Source: Chitinophagales bacterium
GTDB taxonomy: Bacteria > Bacteroidota > Bacteroidia > Chitinophagales > Saprospiraceae
DNA length: 64,000 bases
Direction: 5' to 3'
Assembly (NCBI GenBank): GCA_022360175.1
Contig: JAKSDI010000038.1
Span: 33,276 to 97,275, forward strand
This document shows positions 27,647 to 35,853 of this stretch, in pieces (the stretch's first letter is position 1; each line of letters starts with the position of its first letter). The notes below the pieces were generated by a model, which saw nothing but the letters and a program-made list of their open reading frames with translations, did not search any database and was not told where the DNA came from. The translations under genes were made by a program, and so were the position numbers.

Positions 27647-27786
27647 ATAAGCCACTGAATGGAAAAGTTTATTAGTGGCTAATTATTCCGGGCACAGATG
27701 CCCCTATGTTTAGGGGCCCACAAATTACACTTATTTCGCGAATTTTCAAGATTTTCGTGCAACTCGATTAATCTGTGGACCTCTTC
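27647..27786. repeat. palindromic intergenic repeat, copy C
   Basis: Contains GGAAAAGTTTATTAGTGGCT, ATTATTCCGGGCACAGATGC, ACAAATTACACTTATTTCGC and GTGGACCTCTTC. Copies B and C are direct repeats about 200 bp apart. Copy C ends 5 bp before the ilvC stop codon, so it may serve as the 3' end of the ilv transcript. Confidence 0.8.
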
Positions 27787-27790
27787 ATAT

Positions 27791-28831
27791 TTACTCCGGC
27801 CTAAGTTTACGTACCTCGATTCCTGTTTGCCATAGCTCACTTTCGCGTATTTCCGTCAGCTCTTGTTCTAATTTTTCACGATAATCTGCCTTGCTATTTG
27901 CTTTTATCACTATTTCTGCCTCTGCCCCGCTGGCTACACTTTCGTACAATTCATCCAGTAAAGGTTGGTTTAAAGCTTTGAACTTTTTTTTCCAGTCGAG
28001 CGCACCTCGCTGGGCAGTAGTAGAAGTATTGGCATACATCCAATCCATACCGTTTTGAGCAATCAATGGCATTAAGCTTTGAGTAAGTTCCTCTACCGTT
28101 TCGTTAAAAGCTTCACTGGGCGTATGCCCTTTAGTCCGTAACACCTCATATTGTGCCTCAAATAGCCCGGCTATGGCTCCCATCAGTACCCCACGCTCAC
28201 CTGTTAGATCGCTATAAACTTCTTTTTTAAAGGTAGTCTCAAACAAATAACCACTGCCAATTGCAATTCCTATTGCAAGTGCTTTTGCTTTGGCTTTTCC
28301 ACTATAATCCTGAAACACGGCATAACTTGAATTTAGGCCTTTGCTCTCTAAAAACAAGGTTCTTAAAGAAGTACCTGAACCTTTAGGTGCTACTAAAAAC
28401 ACATCAATATTTTGGGGTGGAACAATGCCTGTTTTTTCATGAAAGCTTACCCCAAAGCCATGCGAAAAGTACAAGGATTTTCCTTTTGTCAAGTGTTTTT
28501 TGACAGTGGGCCAAACGCTTATTTGACCTGCATCAGAAAGTAGATTCATCAACAGGGTTCCTCGCTGACAAGCTTCTTCCAGTTCAAAAAGCGTTTCATT
28601 TTCTATCCAACCATCATTCAGCGCTTTTTGCCAGGATGCAGAATCCTTGCGCTGCCCAACTATTACATTGATGCCATTATCCTTTAAATTTAATGCCTGT
28701 CCAGGGCCTTGCACGCCATAGCCTAATACGGCTACAGTTTCATTTTCTAGTACCTCTCTTGCTTTTTCTACTGTAAATTCCTGGCGAGTAACTACTTCTT
28801 CTAGTACGCCTCCAAAATTAATTGTTGCCAT
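27791..28831 (-). CDS. ilvC: ketol-acid reductoisomerase
   Basis: 346 residues, class I length. Reduces and isomerises acetolactate and acetohydroxybutyrate with NADPH in Val/Leu/Ile synthesis. Seen: the nucleotide-binding loop VLGYGVQGPGQALNL (about 34-48), FSHGFGVSF (about 123-131), the LVAPKGSGTSLR block (about 146-157), and the metal-binding Asp/Glu region SDLTGERGVLMG (about 208-219). The KARI C-terminal helical domain follows. Third gene of the ilvB-ACT-ilvC minus-strand operon, 59 bp after the ACT gene. Confidence 0.95.
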   Translation of the reverse strand: MATINFGGVLEEVVTRQEFTVEKAREVLENETVAVLGYGVQGPGQALNLKDNGINVIVGQRKDSASWQKALNDGWIENETLFELEEACQRGTLLMNLLSDAGQISVWPTVKKHLTKGKSLYFSHGFGVSFHEKTGIVPPQNIDVFLVAPKGSGTSLRTLFLESKGLNSSYAVFQDYSGKAKAKALAIGIAIGSGYLFETTFKKEVYSDLTGERGVLMGAIAGLFEAQYEVLRTKGHTPSEAFNETVEELTQSLMPLIAQNGMDWMYANTSTTAQRGALDWKKKFKALNQPLLDELYESVASGAEAEIVIKANSKADYREKLEQELTEIRESELWQTGIEVRKLRPE

Positions 28832-28890
28832 CGTTATTTTTTATTGATTATACATTTGAATTTTTAGTCTATCGAGGATTTTATAACCCT

Positions 28891-29130
28891 CTAAGGTTTA
28901 GAAGAATTTAGGTGTATCGTTTTTACTTCTACAATACGCTGAAATTGCTTTATCAACCTTTCAGCTTCCTTTAAACCTATCTCTGCTGATATACTTACCC
29001 ACCCCGTGGGATGGCCAGGTTTAGTATCAAGAGCAAATTGTGTCGGTGTCACACGGTTTCGTGTTAGCACATTGCTTAGTTTATCCAATATGCCTACACC
29101 ATTTTCCAGTTCTATTTTTATGATGTTCAT
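28891..29130 (-). CDS. acetolactate synthase small (regulatory) subunit, single ACT domain
   Basis: 79 residues forming one ACT domain: IIKIELENGVGILDKLSNVL then RNRVTPTQFALD, WVSISAEIG, and helix EAERLIKQFQRIVEVKTI. The size matches IlvM-type short subunits rather than the longer IlvN/IlvH. It should bind and activate the large subunit and possibly confer valine feedback. Its start overlaps the ilvB stop by 4 bp (ATGA), so the two are translated together. The symbol is left open because ilvM, ilvN and ilvH are not distinguishable here. Confidence 0.85.
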   Translation of the reverse strand: MNIIKIELENGVGILDKLSNVLTRNRVTPTQFALDTKPGHPTGWVSISAEIGLKEAERLIKQFQRIVEVKTIHLNSSKP

Positions 29131-30899
29131 CGTTCTTCTTTTTTAGTGCCTGGAAAGCTTAATAGCATTTCATCTACTGCTGCACCTGTGGGCATCATTG
29201 GAAATACGTCATCTTCTTTCTTGACCATTACATTCAGTATATAAGCTTCCTCACTTTCAAGCATCTCCTGCAAGGCACCCGTTAATTCGCTTGCCGTACT
29301 TATGGTTTTAGCTCGTAAACCATAAGCTTTAGCGATGGCTTCAAAATCAGTGTTTTCCATATTGACAAAGGAGTAGCGATTGTTGAAAAACATACTTTGC
29401 CACTGTCGTACCATTCCCAAATAATTATTATTGAGAATAAGAGCTTTTACAGCAATCCCGTATTGTTTTATAGTACCGAGTTCCTGTAAGGTCATTTGAA
29501 AACAACCATCTCCTATAACGGCTACAACTTCCCGATCGGGTGCGCCCATTTTAGCGCCCATCGCAGCAGGCAATGCAAATCCCATAGTACCCAAACCACC
29601 ACTGGTGAAATAACTTTTTTGTTGAGCGAAAGGATAATATCGAGCGGCTATCATTTGATGCTGTCCAACATCAGCGACCACCATAGCTTTTCCGTTTGTC
29701 AACTTACCCAGTGTATGTATTACCTGGGGCATGGTAAGCTCTTCACCTTCAGGATTGCAGGCCGTGTTTCGCACCGTGTTTTGTTCTTGCTCATCCAGTC
29801 GCTTAAAAGTCTTTAACCACTCTGTATGCGTTCTATCTTCCACTAAAGGAAGAAGAGCTTGTAATACATCTTTAGCATCACCTTGTAAGGGCACAGTAGC
29901 AGGTACGATCTTGTCGATTTCACTCGGGTCTATTTCTATGTGAATAACCTTGGCCTGCTTGGCATACTTGTCGAGCTTGCCTGTTACCCGGTCGTCAAAC
30001 CGCATACCAATAGCGATCAGCAAATCGGCTTGGTTAGTTAGGACATTTGGTGCATAATTGCCATGCATACCCAACATTCCCACATACAATGGATTGTTTT
30101 GATCAAGGCAAGACAATCCGTGAAGTGTACAGGCTACCGGGATTCCTGTTTTTTCAGCAAAGTGGAGCAATTCTCCTTCAGCATTCGCAATGCCAACACC
30201 ATTTCCTGCTAGGATGAGAGGTGCTTTACTATTGTTGATGAGTTTGGCCGCCTTTTGTAATAGGGAAGTAGAAAATTGGTTGCCAAATTTTTCTTCAAAA
30301 CAGGAAGTATTTAGATCAAACAAGGGTAGTGTTTCACTAAGCATCTCCAATTGAGCATTTTTGGTTATTTCCACTACTACTGGCCCGGGCCTACCACTTC
30401 TGGCTATATAAAAAGCTTTATGCACTACTTGCGGAATTTCTTTAGCATCAGTAATCTGGTAGGTCCACTTTGTAACCGGATTGCACACACTCATCACATT
30501 GGCTTCCTGAAAAGCATCTGTACCCAGTAAGTTAGAAGTTACTTGCCCTACAATACATACCATAGGCACGCTATCCATTAGTGCATCTGCCAAACCTGTG
30601 ACTAAATTAGTTGCCCCCGGTCCCGAAGTAGCAAATACTACCCCTGTTTTTCCGGTAGCCCGGGCATAACCTTCGGCTGCATGAGTGGCGCCTTGTTCAT
30701 GGCGTACCAAAACGTGCTTTAAGACTTCCTGGAAGTCGTATAAAGCATCGTAAACTGGCATAATAGCTCCGCCTGGATAACCAAATATGAGTTCAACATT
30801 TTCGGCCAGCAGGCTATGCATTAAAGCCTGTGCTCCAGTTTGTTTGACCGTCTTTTGAGACCTAGTCAAGTTATTTAGCGTATTTGTAAAGGGTTCCAT
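29127..30899 (-). CDS. ilvB: acetolactate synthase large (catalytic) subunit
   Basis: 590 residues. Condenses pyruvate with pyruvate or 2-oxobutyrate, the first common step of branched-chain amino acid synthesis. Thiamine-diphosphate enzyme motifs: FGYPGGAIMPVYDAL (about 40-54), the catalytic Glu in RHEQGATHAAEGYARATG (about 66-83), a central FAD-type domain (IGMRFDDRVTGKL, about 297-309), and the ThDP-Mg motif GDGCFQMTLQELGTI...LNNN (about 465-492). First gene of the operon. About 370 bp upstream lies a terminator preceded by two tiny Ile/Val-rich reading frames, indicating attenuation control. Confidence 0.95.
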   Translation of the reverse strand: MEPFTNTLNNLTRSQKTVKQTGAQALMHSLLAENVELIFGYPGGAIMPVYDALYDFQEVLKHVLVRHEQGATHAAEGYARATGKTGVVFATSGPGATNLVTGLADALMDSVPMVCIVGQVTSNLLGTDAFQEANVMSVCNPVTKWTYQITDAKEIPQVVHKAFYIARSGRPGPVVVEITKNAQLEMLSETLPLFDLNTSCFEEKFGNQFSTSLLQKAAKLINNSKAPLILAGNGVGIANAEGELLHFAEKTGIPVACTLHGLSCLDQNNPLYVGMLGMHGNYAPNVLTNQADLLIAIGMRFDDRVTGKLDKYAKQAKVIHIEIDPSEIDKIVPATVPLQGDAKDVLQALLPLVEDRTHTEWLKTFKRLDEQEQNTVRNTACNPEGEELTMPQVIHTLGKLTNGKAMVVADVGQHQMIAARYYPFAQQKSYFTSGGLGTMGFALPAAMGAKMGAPDREVVAVIGDGCFQMTLQELGTIKQYGIAVKALILNNNYLGMVRQWQSMFFNNRYSFVNMENTDFEAIAKAYGLRAKTISTASELTGALQEMLESEEAYILNVMVKKEDDVFPMMPTGAAVDEMLLSFPGTKKEER

Positions 30900-31270
30900 T
30901 ATTTACTTTTAGTTCAGCTTGTTTTCAATTTTGTTTTCTGGTAATTAAGAGATACTGTATTAGCATTTCTTAGATTTTGTTTGAAACCAATGACTTTAAA
31001 GTGTATGCATTGTGAAAGTTGCTTGCTGTACATAGTCATTATATTTTAAGAGGTTTGTTAATTGAATTGGCGATCATGTTTTAATGCTTGTTTGAAATAA
31101 GAGCATATTTGGGATTTATTAATCGGACTTATTTCGTCACTAATTGACTTGTATTTTGTTGAAAGAACACTCATTTAGCTTAGGCTAAAATCGTAACCTT
31201 CCGCCTCATCCAAGCCAACTAGTGGCAAAATCGTTTCAAAGAACAAATTCCCAAACATGCTCTAAAAAAA
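30900..31270. other. long 5' leader of the ilv operon
   Basis: About 370 bp between the second attenuator terminator and the ilvB ATG. A 38-codon minus open frame (31058-31174, begins MSVLSTKYKSISDEIS) is possible but not Ile/Val-rich. A small hairpin TTTAGC/GCTAAA is at about 31174-31189. No other structure was seen. Confidence 0.4.
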
Positions 31271-31301
31271 AAGCGGGCTCTCTTTTCAGGAGAGCCCGCT
31301 T
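31271..31301 (-). terminator. attenuator terminator 2 of the ilv operon
   Basis: Minus-strand AAGCGGGCTCTC (31301-31290) pairs perfectly with GAGAGCCCGCTT (31282-31271) around a 7-nt loop. Nine U follow in the RNA (A run 31264-31272 on the plus strand, partly in the stem). Starts 32 nt after the second leader frame. An alternative 7-bp pairing, CTCTCCT (31294-31288) with AGGAGAG at the leader stop codon (31335-31329), would block it. Confidence 0.88.
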
Positions 31302-31333
31302 TCAAATGGTGCTTAAGTTGAAGCAATACTCTC

Positions 31334-31396
31334 CTAGGTGATTAGAATAATCACGATAATGACTTGAAGAATAATTGAACTTACTAAGCTATTCAT
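31334..31396 (-). CDS. ilv leader peptide 2 (20 residues)
   Basis: ATG at 31396, stop TAG at 31334. The product reads MNSLVSSIILQVIIVIILIT: 7 Ile, 3 Val and 3 Leu in 20 residues, with a run of ten-odd branched-chain codons just before the stop. The bases right at the stop codon (AGGAGAG) can pair with the terminator's first arm. A ribosome stalled on Ile/Val codons would leave them free, while one reaching the stop would cover them. This matches classic ribosome-mediated ilv attenuation. Inferred from sequence only. Confidence 0.8.
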   Translation of the reverse strand: MNSLVSSIILQVIIVIILIT

Positions 31397-31414
31397 AAGG
31401 TCTTAAAACTAAAA

Positions 31415-31441
31415 AAGGCTGCTCTCTCTCGAGGCAGCCTT
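31415..31441 (-). terminator. attenuator terminator 1 of the ilv operon
   Basis: Minus-strand AAGGCTGC (31441-31434) and GCAGCCTT (31422-31415) form a perfect 8-bp stem with an 11-nt loop, followed by six U. It begins 27 nt after the stop of the first leader frame. A weaker alternative pairing (GGTGGC in the leader, 31486-31481, with GCTGCC, 31438-31433, two wobbles) is possible. Confidence 0.82.
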
Positions 31442-31468
31442 GTACTTAAGTATATTTATTTTTTCAGT

Positions 31469-31555
31469 TTAACATACAACGCCACCTATCATTGGTACAA
31501 TAATGACCACGATAATAATTGTGACTGTAATAATATGTTTAACTGTGTTTTTCAT
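31469..31555 (-). CDS. ilv leader peptide 1 (28 residues)
   Basis: ATG at 31555, stop TAA at 31469. It begins MKNTVKHIITVTIIIVVIIV and ends PMIGGVVC; 8 Ile and 7 Val in 28 residues. It is hydrophobic, but the codon bias toward ATT/ATC/GTN, its position and the terminator after it point to a regulatory leader rather than a membrane peptide. A TACATTTG -7 box lies 9 bp upstream. It is the first of two tandem attenuator units ahead of ilvB. Confidence 0.78.
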   Translation of the reverse strand: MKNTVKHIITVTIIIVVIIVPMIGGVVC

Positions 31556-31564
31556 TTTCAGGTA

Positions 31565-31572
31565 CAAATGTA
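31565..31572 (-). promoter_or_regulatory. candidate ilv promoter -7 box
   Basis: On the minus strand the sequence is TACATTTG, an exact match to the Bacteroidota -7 consensus TAnnTTTG. The -33 element is poor (T-rich stretch about 18 bp upstream). If used, transcription would start within a few bases of the leader 1 ATG, making that message almost leaderless. Confidence 0.5.
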
Positions 31573-31672
31573 GAATAATTTATTTTTATTAAAAAGATAT
31601 CCACTGCAAAAGTCTACACAGCTTATAGTATATGAATTTGAACTTAATACTTATTTACTATCTTGCCGCCCT

Positions 31673-33112
31673 ATGAAACGGGAGTTTATTATTAACATTT
31701 TATTCCTCTTGGCTGTTAATCTGCTGATTAAGCCTTTCTACCTTTTTGGTATTGACAGAGGAGTGCAAAATACAGTACCTCCCGAAGATTATGGCCTGTA
31801 CTTTGCCTTATTCAATTTCACCTTCCTTTTCCAGATAGTTACTGATTTTGGCATACAAAACTTTAACAACCGTAATCTCTCTCAGCATCGTCAGTTGCTT
31901 GATAAGTACCTGCCCAATATGCTAATGCTGAAAGGTTTACTGGCTATTTCCTATCTCATATTAGTATTGGCAACAGCCTGGTTGGCGGGATATCAAGCCA
32001 GTTATTACTATTTGCTTTTTGTCATCGCTATCAATCAAGTTTTAAGTTCTCTCCTACTCTACCTACGCACCAATGTATCAGGCCTTGGTATGTATCGAAT
32101 CGATAGTTTACTTTCTGTGACAGATCGCCTATTATTGATTGCTATTGTAGGAATATTGCTTTGGACACCTCATTTTCAGGCTAATTTTCAAATTGAATGG
32201 TTTGTATATGCACAAACCTTTGCTTTGGGAAGCACTGCCTTGTTGGCCTTTTTCATTGCTTTTCGCAAATTAAAATATTTCCGTCTACGTTTACAAGCTG
32301 CCTTTTTATGGATGTTGTTGCGAAAAAGCTGGCCATATGCACTCGCTGTTTTTTTGATGTCTACCTACAACCGTATTGATGGAGTAATGTTAGAACGCCT
32401 GTTGGTAGATGGTAAACTAGAAGCTAATATTTATGCTTCTGCCTATCGTCTTTTTGAAGCAGGTAATATGATTGGTTTTTTATTTGCCAGTCTGTTACTC
32501 CCTATCTTTTCACGTATGCTTAAAACCGGGGAAACGGTAGACGAACTGGTAGAGTTCAGCTCTAAAATGATACTGGCTGGTGCTTTAATATTAGTAAGCA
32601 GCACTGCTTTTCATCATACGGCTATTATGGAAGCCTTATACGTGAGCGGTTCCGCCTACTCGGGTAGAGTACTTCTTTATTTGCTCGCCAGTTTCGTTGC
32701 TGTAAGTGGTACTTATATTCTAGGGACCTTATTGGTAGCAAACGACAATTTGAAACAACTCAATTATGTATTTGTAGGAGGTTTGCTGTTAAATATTATA
32801 CTCAATATCAGCCTTATCCCTTCTTTAAAAGCGGAGGGTGCTGCTATGGCTACTTGTGCTACCCAATGGCTAGTCTTCCTTGCAGAAATTTATCTTTCTT
32901 ACCGCTTACTACGAATCCACTTATCAGTCAAAGCTTTTACACAACTGCTTCTTTTCTTTGTCTTCACACTTTTGATTGCTTACTGCTTAAAGGAGTTTTT
33001 CAATGTCTATTGGTTCTGGCAGTTTTTAGCTACTGTTATGATGAGTGGTGTATTAGCTTTTTTACTAAAGCTAATTGATTTGAATTCTATCTTAATGTGG
33101 AGAAAGAAATAA
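31673..33112 (+). CDS. polysaccharide flippase (Wzx/MATE-like)
   Basis: 479 residues, about 12-14 hydrophobic segments. Seen: FALFNFTFLFQIVTDFGIQNFN near the N-terminus (written in part), matching oligosaccharide-flippase family members; repeated helix pairs follow to the end (residues 455-475). Probably moves lipid-linked sugar units across the inner membrane. First gene of a polysaccharide cluster. The next gene starts 178 bp downstream with its own -7 box, so the cluster may have two transcripts. Confidence 0.82.
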   Translation: MKREFIINILFLLAVNLLIKPFYLFGIDRGVQNTVPPEDYGLYFALFNFTFLFQIVTDFGIQNFNNRNLSQHRQLLDKYLPNMLMLKGLLAISYLILVLATAWLAGYQASYYYLLFVIAINQVLSSLLLYLRTNVSGLGMYRIDSLLSVTDRLLLIAIVGILLWTPHFQANFQIEWFVYAQTFALGSTALLAFFIAFRKLKYFRLRLQAAFLWMLLRKSWPYALAVFLMSTYNRIDGVMLERLLVDGKLEANIYASAYRLFEAGNMIGFLFASLLLPIFSRMLKTGETVDELVEFSSKMILAGALILVSSTAFHHTAIMEALYVSGSAYSGRVLLYLLASFVAVSGTYILGTLLVANDNLKQLNYVFVGGLLLNIILNISLIPSLKAEGAAMATCATQWLVFLAEIYLSYRLLRIHLSVKAFTQLLLFFVFTLLIAYCLKEFFNVYWFWQFLATVMMSGVLAFLLKLIDLNSILMWRKK

Positions 33113-33156
33113 GTAAGTGGCAAGACGAAAAATGCAGGCATAGCCGTAGTTTGGCG

Positions 33157-33174
33157 TCCCGATAGCTATCGGGA
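33157..33174. repeat. 18-bp perfect palindrome
   Basis: TCCCGATAGCTATCGGGA, perfectly self-complementary with no loop bases. It lies between the flippase and Wzz genes. Such dyads recur in Bacteroidota intergenic DNA in my memory; function unknown. Confidence 0.7.
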
Positions 33175-33255
33175 TTCAACGAAGTATAAGGCTAAAAGTC
33201 ACTCAAGTTATTATGTGATTTAGATTTACCACCTACTTAAGTGCATCGTTTTTCC

Positions 33256-33263
33256 TACTTTTG
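33256..33263 (+). promoter_or_regulatory. candidate -7 box upstream of the Wzz-like gene
   Basis: TACTTTTG matches TAnnTTTG exactly, 27 bp upstream of the ATG at 33291. No clear -33 TTTG box at the expected spacing. Confidence 0.5.
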
Positions 33264-33290
33264 CAGAACTTTTGAACTTTAAGGCAACTA

Positions 33291-34394
33291 ATGAAACATA
33301 ACGATAGTCTGATTGGCGTTCTGCAAACGCTATTTAAATGGAAAAAACAGATATTCATCGTCTGTCTGATCGCAGTGGTGGGAGCAGTCATCATTAGCTT
33401 GGCACTCTCCAACTATTATAAAGCCACGACAACCTTTCTGGCAGTAAGCCCAGACCAGGCTAAACCAGAATCTCTTTTTGGTAAAGGGCAACTCAAAACT
33501 CAGTACTACGGTAATGAGAATGATATAGACCGCATACTAACAGTAGCTAATTCCAGTGAGTTGATAGATTACCTGATTGATACTTTCAAGCTGTATGAGC
33601 ATTATGATATCACTCCTGATTTGCCTAAATCAGCCTTTAAGGTTCGTGAAAAATTCACAGGCCTATACGAAGTGACTAAAACCAAGCGAGATGCGATTGA
33701 GCTTTCTGTAGAAGATAAGGACAAGGAACTGGCTGCAAATATAGCCAATGTTGCTCGCGAAAGAGTTAGTGAAATGACTCGCCAACTGATACTACAGGGG
33801 CAAGAAAAAATTATTAATTCTTATAATAGTAATATCACCAATAAGGAAACACAATTGAGAATATTGAGTGATACACTTTCCAGGCTCAGGAAACGCTACG
33901 GAATATATGACCTGGATGGACAAGCAGAAGCTTTGACCTCTCAATTATCTGAAACGGAGTCTACTCTAATTCGCAATCGGGCAAAATTGGAAGCATTAAA
34001 AAACACTCCGGGTATTCCTCAAGATACTATTCGACTGCTTCAGGCAAATGTTTCTGGTATTGCAGAAGAATACAACAATCTCAATCAGAAGCTGGAACAG
34101 TTTAATGAAGGTTTGTCTGAAGTAGGAATCGTCAGTCGTCAGTACCTGGAAGCTAATATGACTCTAAGTGAAGACAAGGAACGCCTCAAGCAGGCTATGG
34201 CTACTATTGAATCTAATATTCCAACTATACTAATCATTGAGCCTGCTCATACTCCACTGATAAAATCCCGCCCTAAGCGTAGCCTCATAGTATTGGCTGC
34301 AGCTGCGCTGGCATTTTTATTTAGTGTGATAGGTGTATTGATCATTGATACCTACCGGGATGTCAACTGGAAGGAGGTTTATCATGGGAAGTAA
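33291..34394 (+). CDS. Wzz-like chain-length determinant / polysaccharide co-polymerase
   Basis: 367 residues. N-terminal TM near 21-43 (IFIVCLIAVVGAVIISLAL) and C-terminal TM near 335-357 bracket a periplasmic domain with long coiled-coil helices (about 170-310; EKIINSYNSNITNKETQL, LSRLRKRYG). This is the architecture of Wzz/G-rich co-polymerases controlling O-antigen or capsule length. The Pro-rich loop before TM2 (IIEPAHTPLIKSRPKRS) fits. No kinase domain. The stop overlaps the next gene's start by 11 bp. Confidence 0.85.
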   Translation: MKHNDSLIGVLQTLFKWKKQIFIVCLIAVVGAVIISLALSNYYKATTTFLAVSPDQAKPESLFGKGQLKTQYYGNENDIDRILTVANSSELIDYLIDTFKLYEHYDITPDLPKSAFKVREKFTGLYEVTKTKRDAIELSVEDKDKELAANIANVARERVSEMTRQLILQGQEKIINSYNSNITNKETQLRILSDTLSRLRKRYGIYDLDGQAEALTSQLSETESTLIRNRAKLEALKNTPGIPQDTIRLLQANVSGIAEEYNNLNQKLEQFNEGLSEVGIVSRQYLEANMTLSEDKERLKQAMATIESNIPTILIIEPAHTPLIKSRPKRSLIVLAAAALAFLFSVIGVLIIDTYRDVNWKEVYHGK

Positions 34395-35853
34395 ATGGGC
34401 CCAACTGCTCGATACTTCTGATATACCTAAGCTCTTTTTCAGAGTTTATGCTGTTATTTTATTGCTAAGCCTTTTCATAGGCATAGCAACAGAATTTTAT
34501 TATCTGGCAGCATTGCCTGCATTTTTATTGCTAGTATACCTTACCGTTGTTGATTTCAGGAAGGTATTCTATCTATTGATTATATGCATCCCTCTATCTG
34601 CCGAGTTCTTCTTTCCCAATGGTTTTGGTACCGATCTGCCTACCGAGCCGCTCATGGTTGGATTGATGATAGTAGGCTTATTATTTATTATAAAAAATGG
34701 TAAGAATACAGATGCTCGTTTTATAAGGCATCCTATTACCTTATTGTTATTGCTACATATTGGATGGATTGCTTTTACAGCATTGACATCCGGGATGATC
34801 TTTATTTCTATTAAATTTTTGCTTGCTAAACTTTGGTATGTAACCACTTTCTATTTCTTGGCAGCTCGTATGCTGTGTAATGAAAAAGATATTCGCAAGC
34901 TTTTCTGGTTATTCCTTATTCCTCTCATATTCACTATTGTCCAGGCCTTAGTAAGGCATGCCAGCTATGGGTTTTCATTTGCTGATGTATATAAGATTTT
35001 GTACCCTTTTTACAGAAACCATGTGTCCTATGCTGCTATCATGGTGCTTTTCTTACCATATGCCTGGTTTATCCGAAGTTGGTATCCAGCTTATAGTACA
35101 AAATGGTGGGTAATAATCGGAAGTATGGGTATACTATTGATAGCAGTGCAATTATCATACACACGTGCCGCATACATCGGCCTCTTTGTAGCAATAGGAG
35201 CTTATTTTGTGATCCGCTGGCAGCTTACCAAATATGTTTTATTGTTGGTAGCGGCAGGAGCTATTGCTGGCCTGGTATATGTTACACACAATAATAAATA
35301 CCTGGAATATGCTCCTAATTTTGAGACCACTACTTCTCATCAAAATTTTGACAATCTGCTAGAAGCTACCTACCAGATGGAGGATATCTCTACTATGGAA
35401 AGAGTATACCGTTGGGTAGCAGGTTTTCATATGAGCGCAGACAAGCCATTTTTAGGCTTTGGACCAGGTAATTTTTATACTTTTTATAAATCATATACGG
35501 TTACCAGCTTTCAAACCTATGTTAGTGATAATCCGGAAAGATCGGGAATACATAGTTATTATTTAATGACTCTGGTAGAGCAAGGGCTTCCCGGCCTTCT
35601 TATTTTTCTGTTGCTATGTGCCTATGCGCTACTCCGCGGAGAAGCTTTATATCATCAGCTACGCAACAAAAAGCATCGGCAAATTGTCATGATGGCTTTG
35701 TTATCAGAAATCATCATTTTGACATTGCTTATCATCAATGACTTGATTGAAACTGACAAAGTAGGCCCTTTCTTCTTCATGAATTTGGTAATCCTGGTAT
35801 CTTTTGACCTTTATGGGGATAAGCACACAACAGAAAAACAACTGGCTGAATAA
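34384..35853 (+). CDS. O-antigen ligase/polymerase-like membrane protein
   Basis: 489 residues from ATG 34384, chosen because a strong AAGGAGG site lies 8 bp upstream (unusual in this window) and the earlier in-frame TTG lies inside the Wzz gene. About 12 hydrophobic segments; a large periplasmic loop at about 310-385 with RVYRWVAGFHM, FLGFGPGNFY and GIHSYYLMTLVEQGLPG. This H-containing loop pattern is typical of WaaL/Wzy family members. Either ligation of polysaccharide to a lipid acceptor or polymerisation. Overlaps the FkbM-type gene by 41 bp. Confidence 0.82.
   Translation: MGSKWAQLLDTSDIPKLFFRVYAVILLLSLFIGIATEFYYLAALPAFLLLVYLTVVDFRKVFYLLIICIPLSAEFFFPNGFGTDLPTEPLMVGLMIVGLLFIIKNGKNTDARFIRHPITLLLLLHIGWIAFTALTSGMIFISIKFLLAKLWYVTTFYFLAARMLCNEKDIRKLFWLFLIPLIFTIVQALVRHASYGFSFADVYKILYPFYRNHVSYAAIMVLFLPYAWFIRSWYPAYSTKWWVIIGSMGILLIAVQLSYTRAAYIGLFVAIGAYFVIRWQLTKYVLLLVAAGAIAGLVYVTHNNKYLEYAPNFETTTSHQNFDNLLEATYQMEDISTMERVYRWVAGFHMSADKPFLGFGPGNFYTFYKSYTVTSFQTYVSDNPERSGIHSYYLMTLVEQGLPGLLIFLLLCAYALLRGEALYHQLRNKKHRQIVMMALLSEIIILTLLIINDLIETDKVGPFFFMNLVILVSFDLYGDKHTTEKQLAE

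Noticed and set aside
25301..27786. Palindromic repeats as an insertion sequence
   Set aside because: No transposase frame lies between or beside the copies.
29496..29943. Plus-strand open frames inside ilvB
   Set aside because: They are shadows of a highly conserved catalytic subunit gene.
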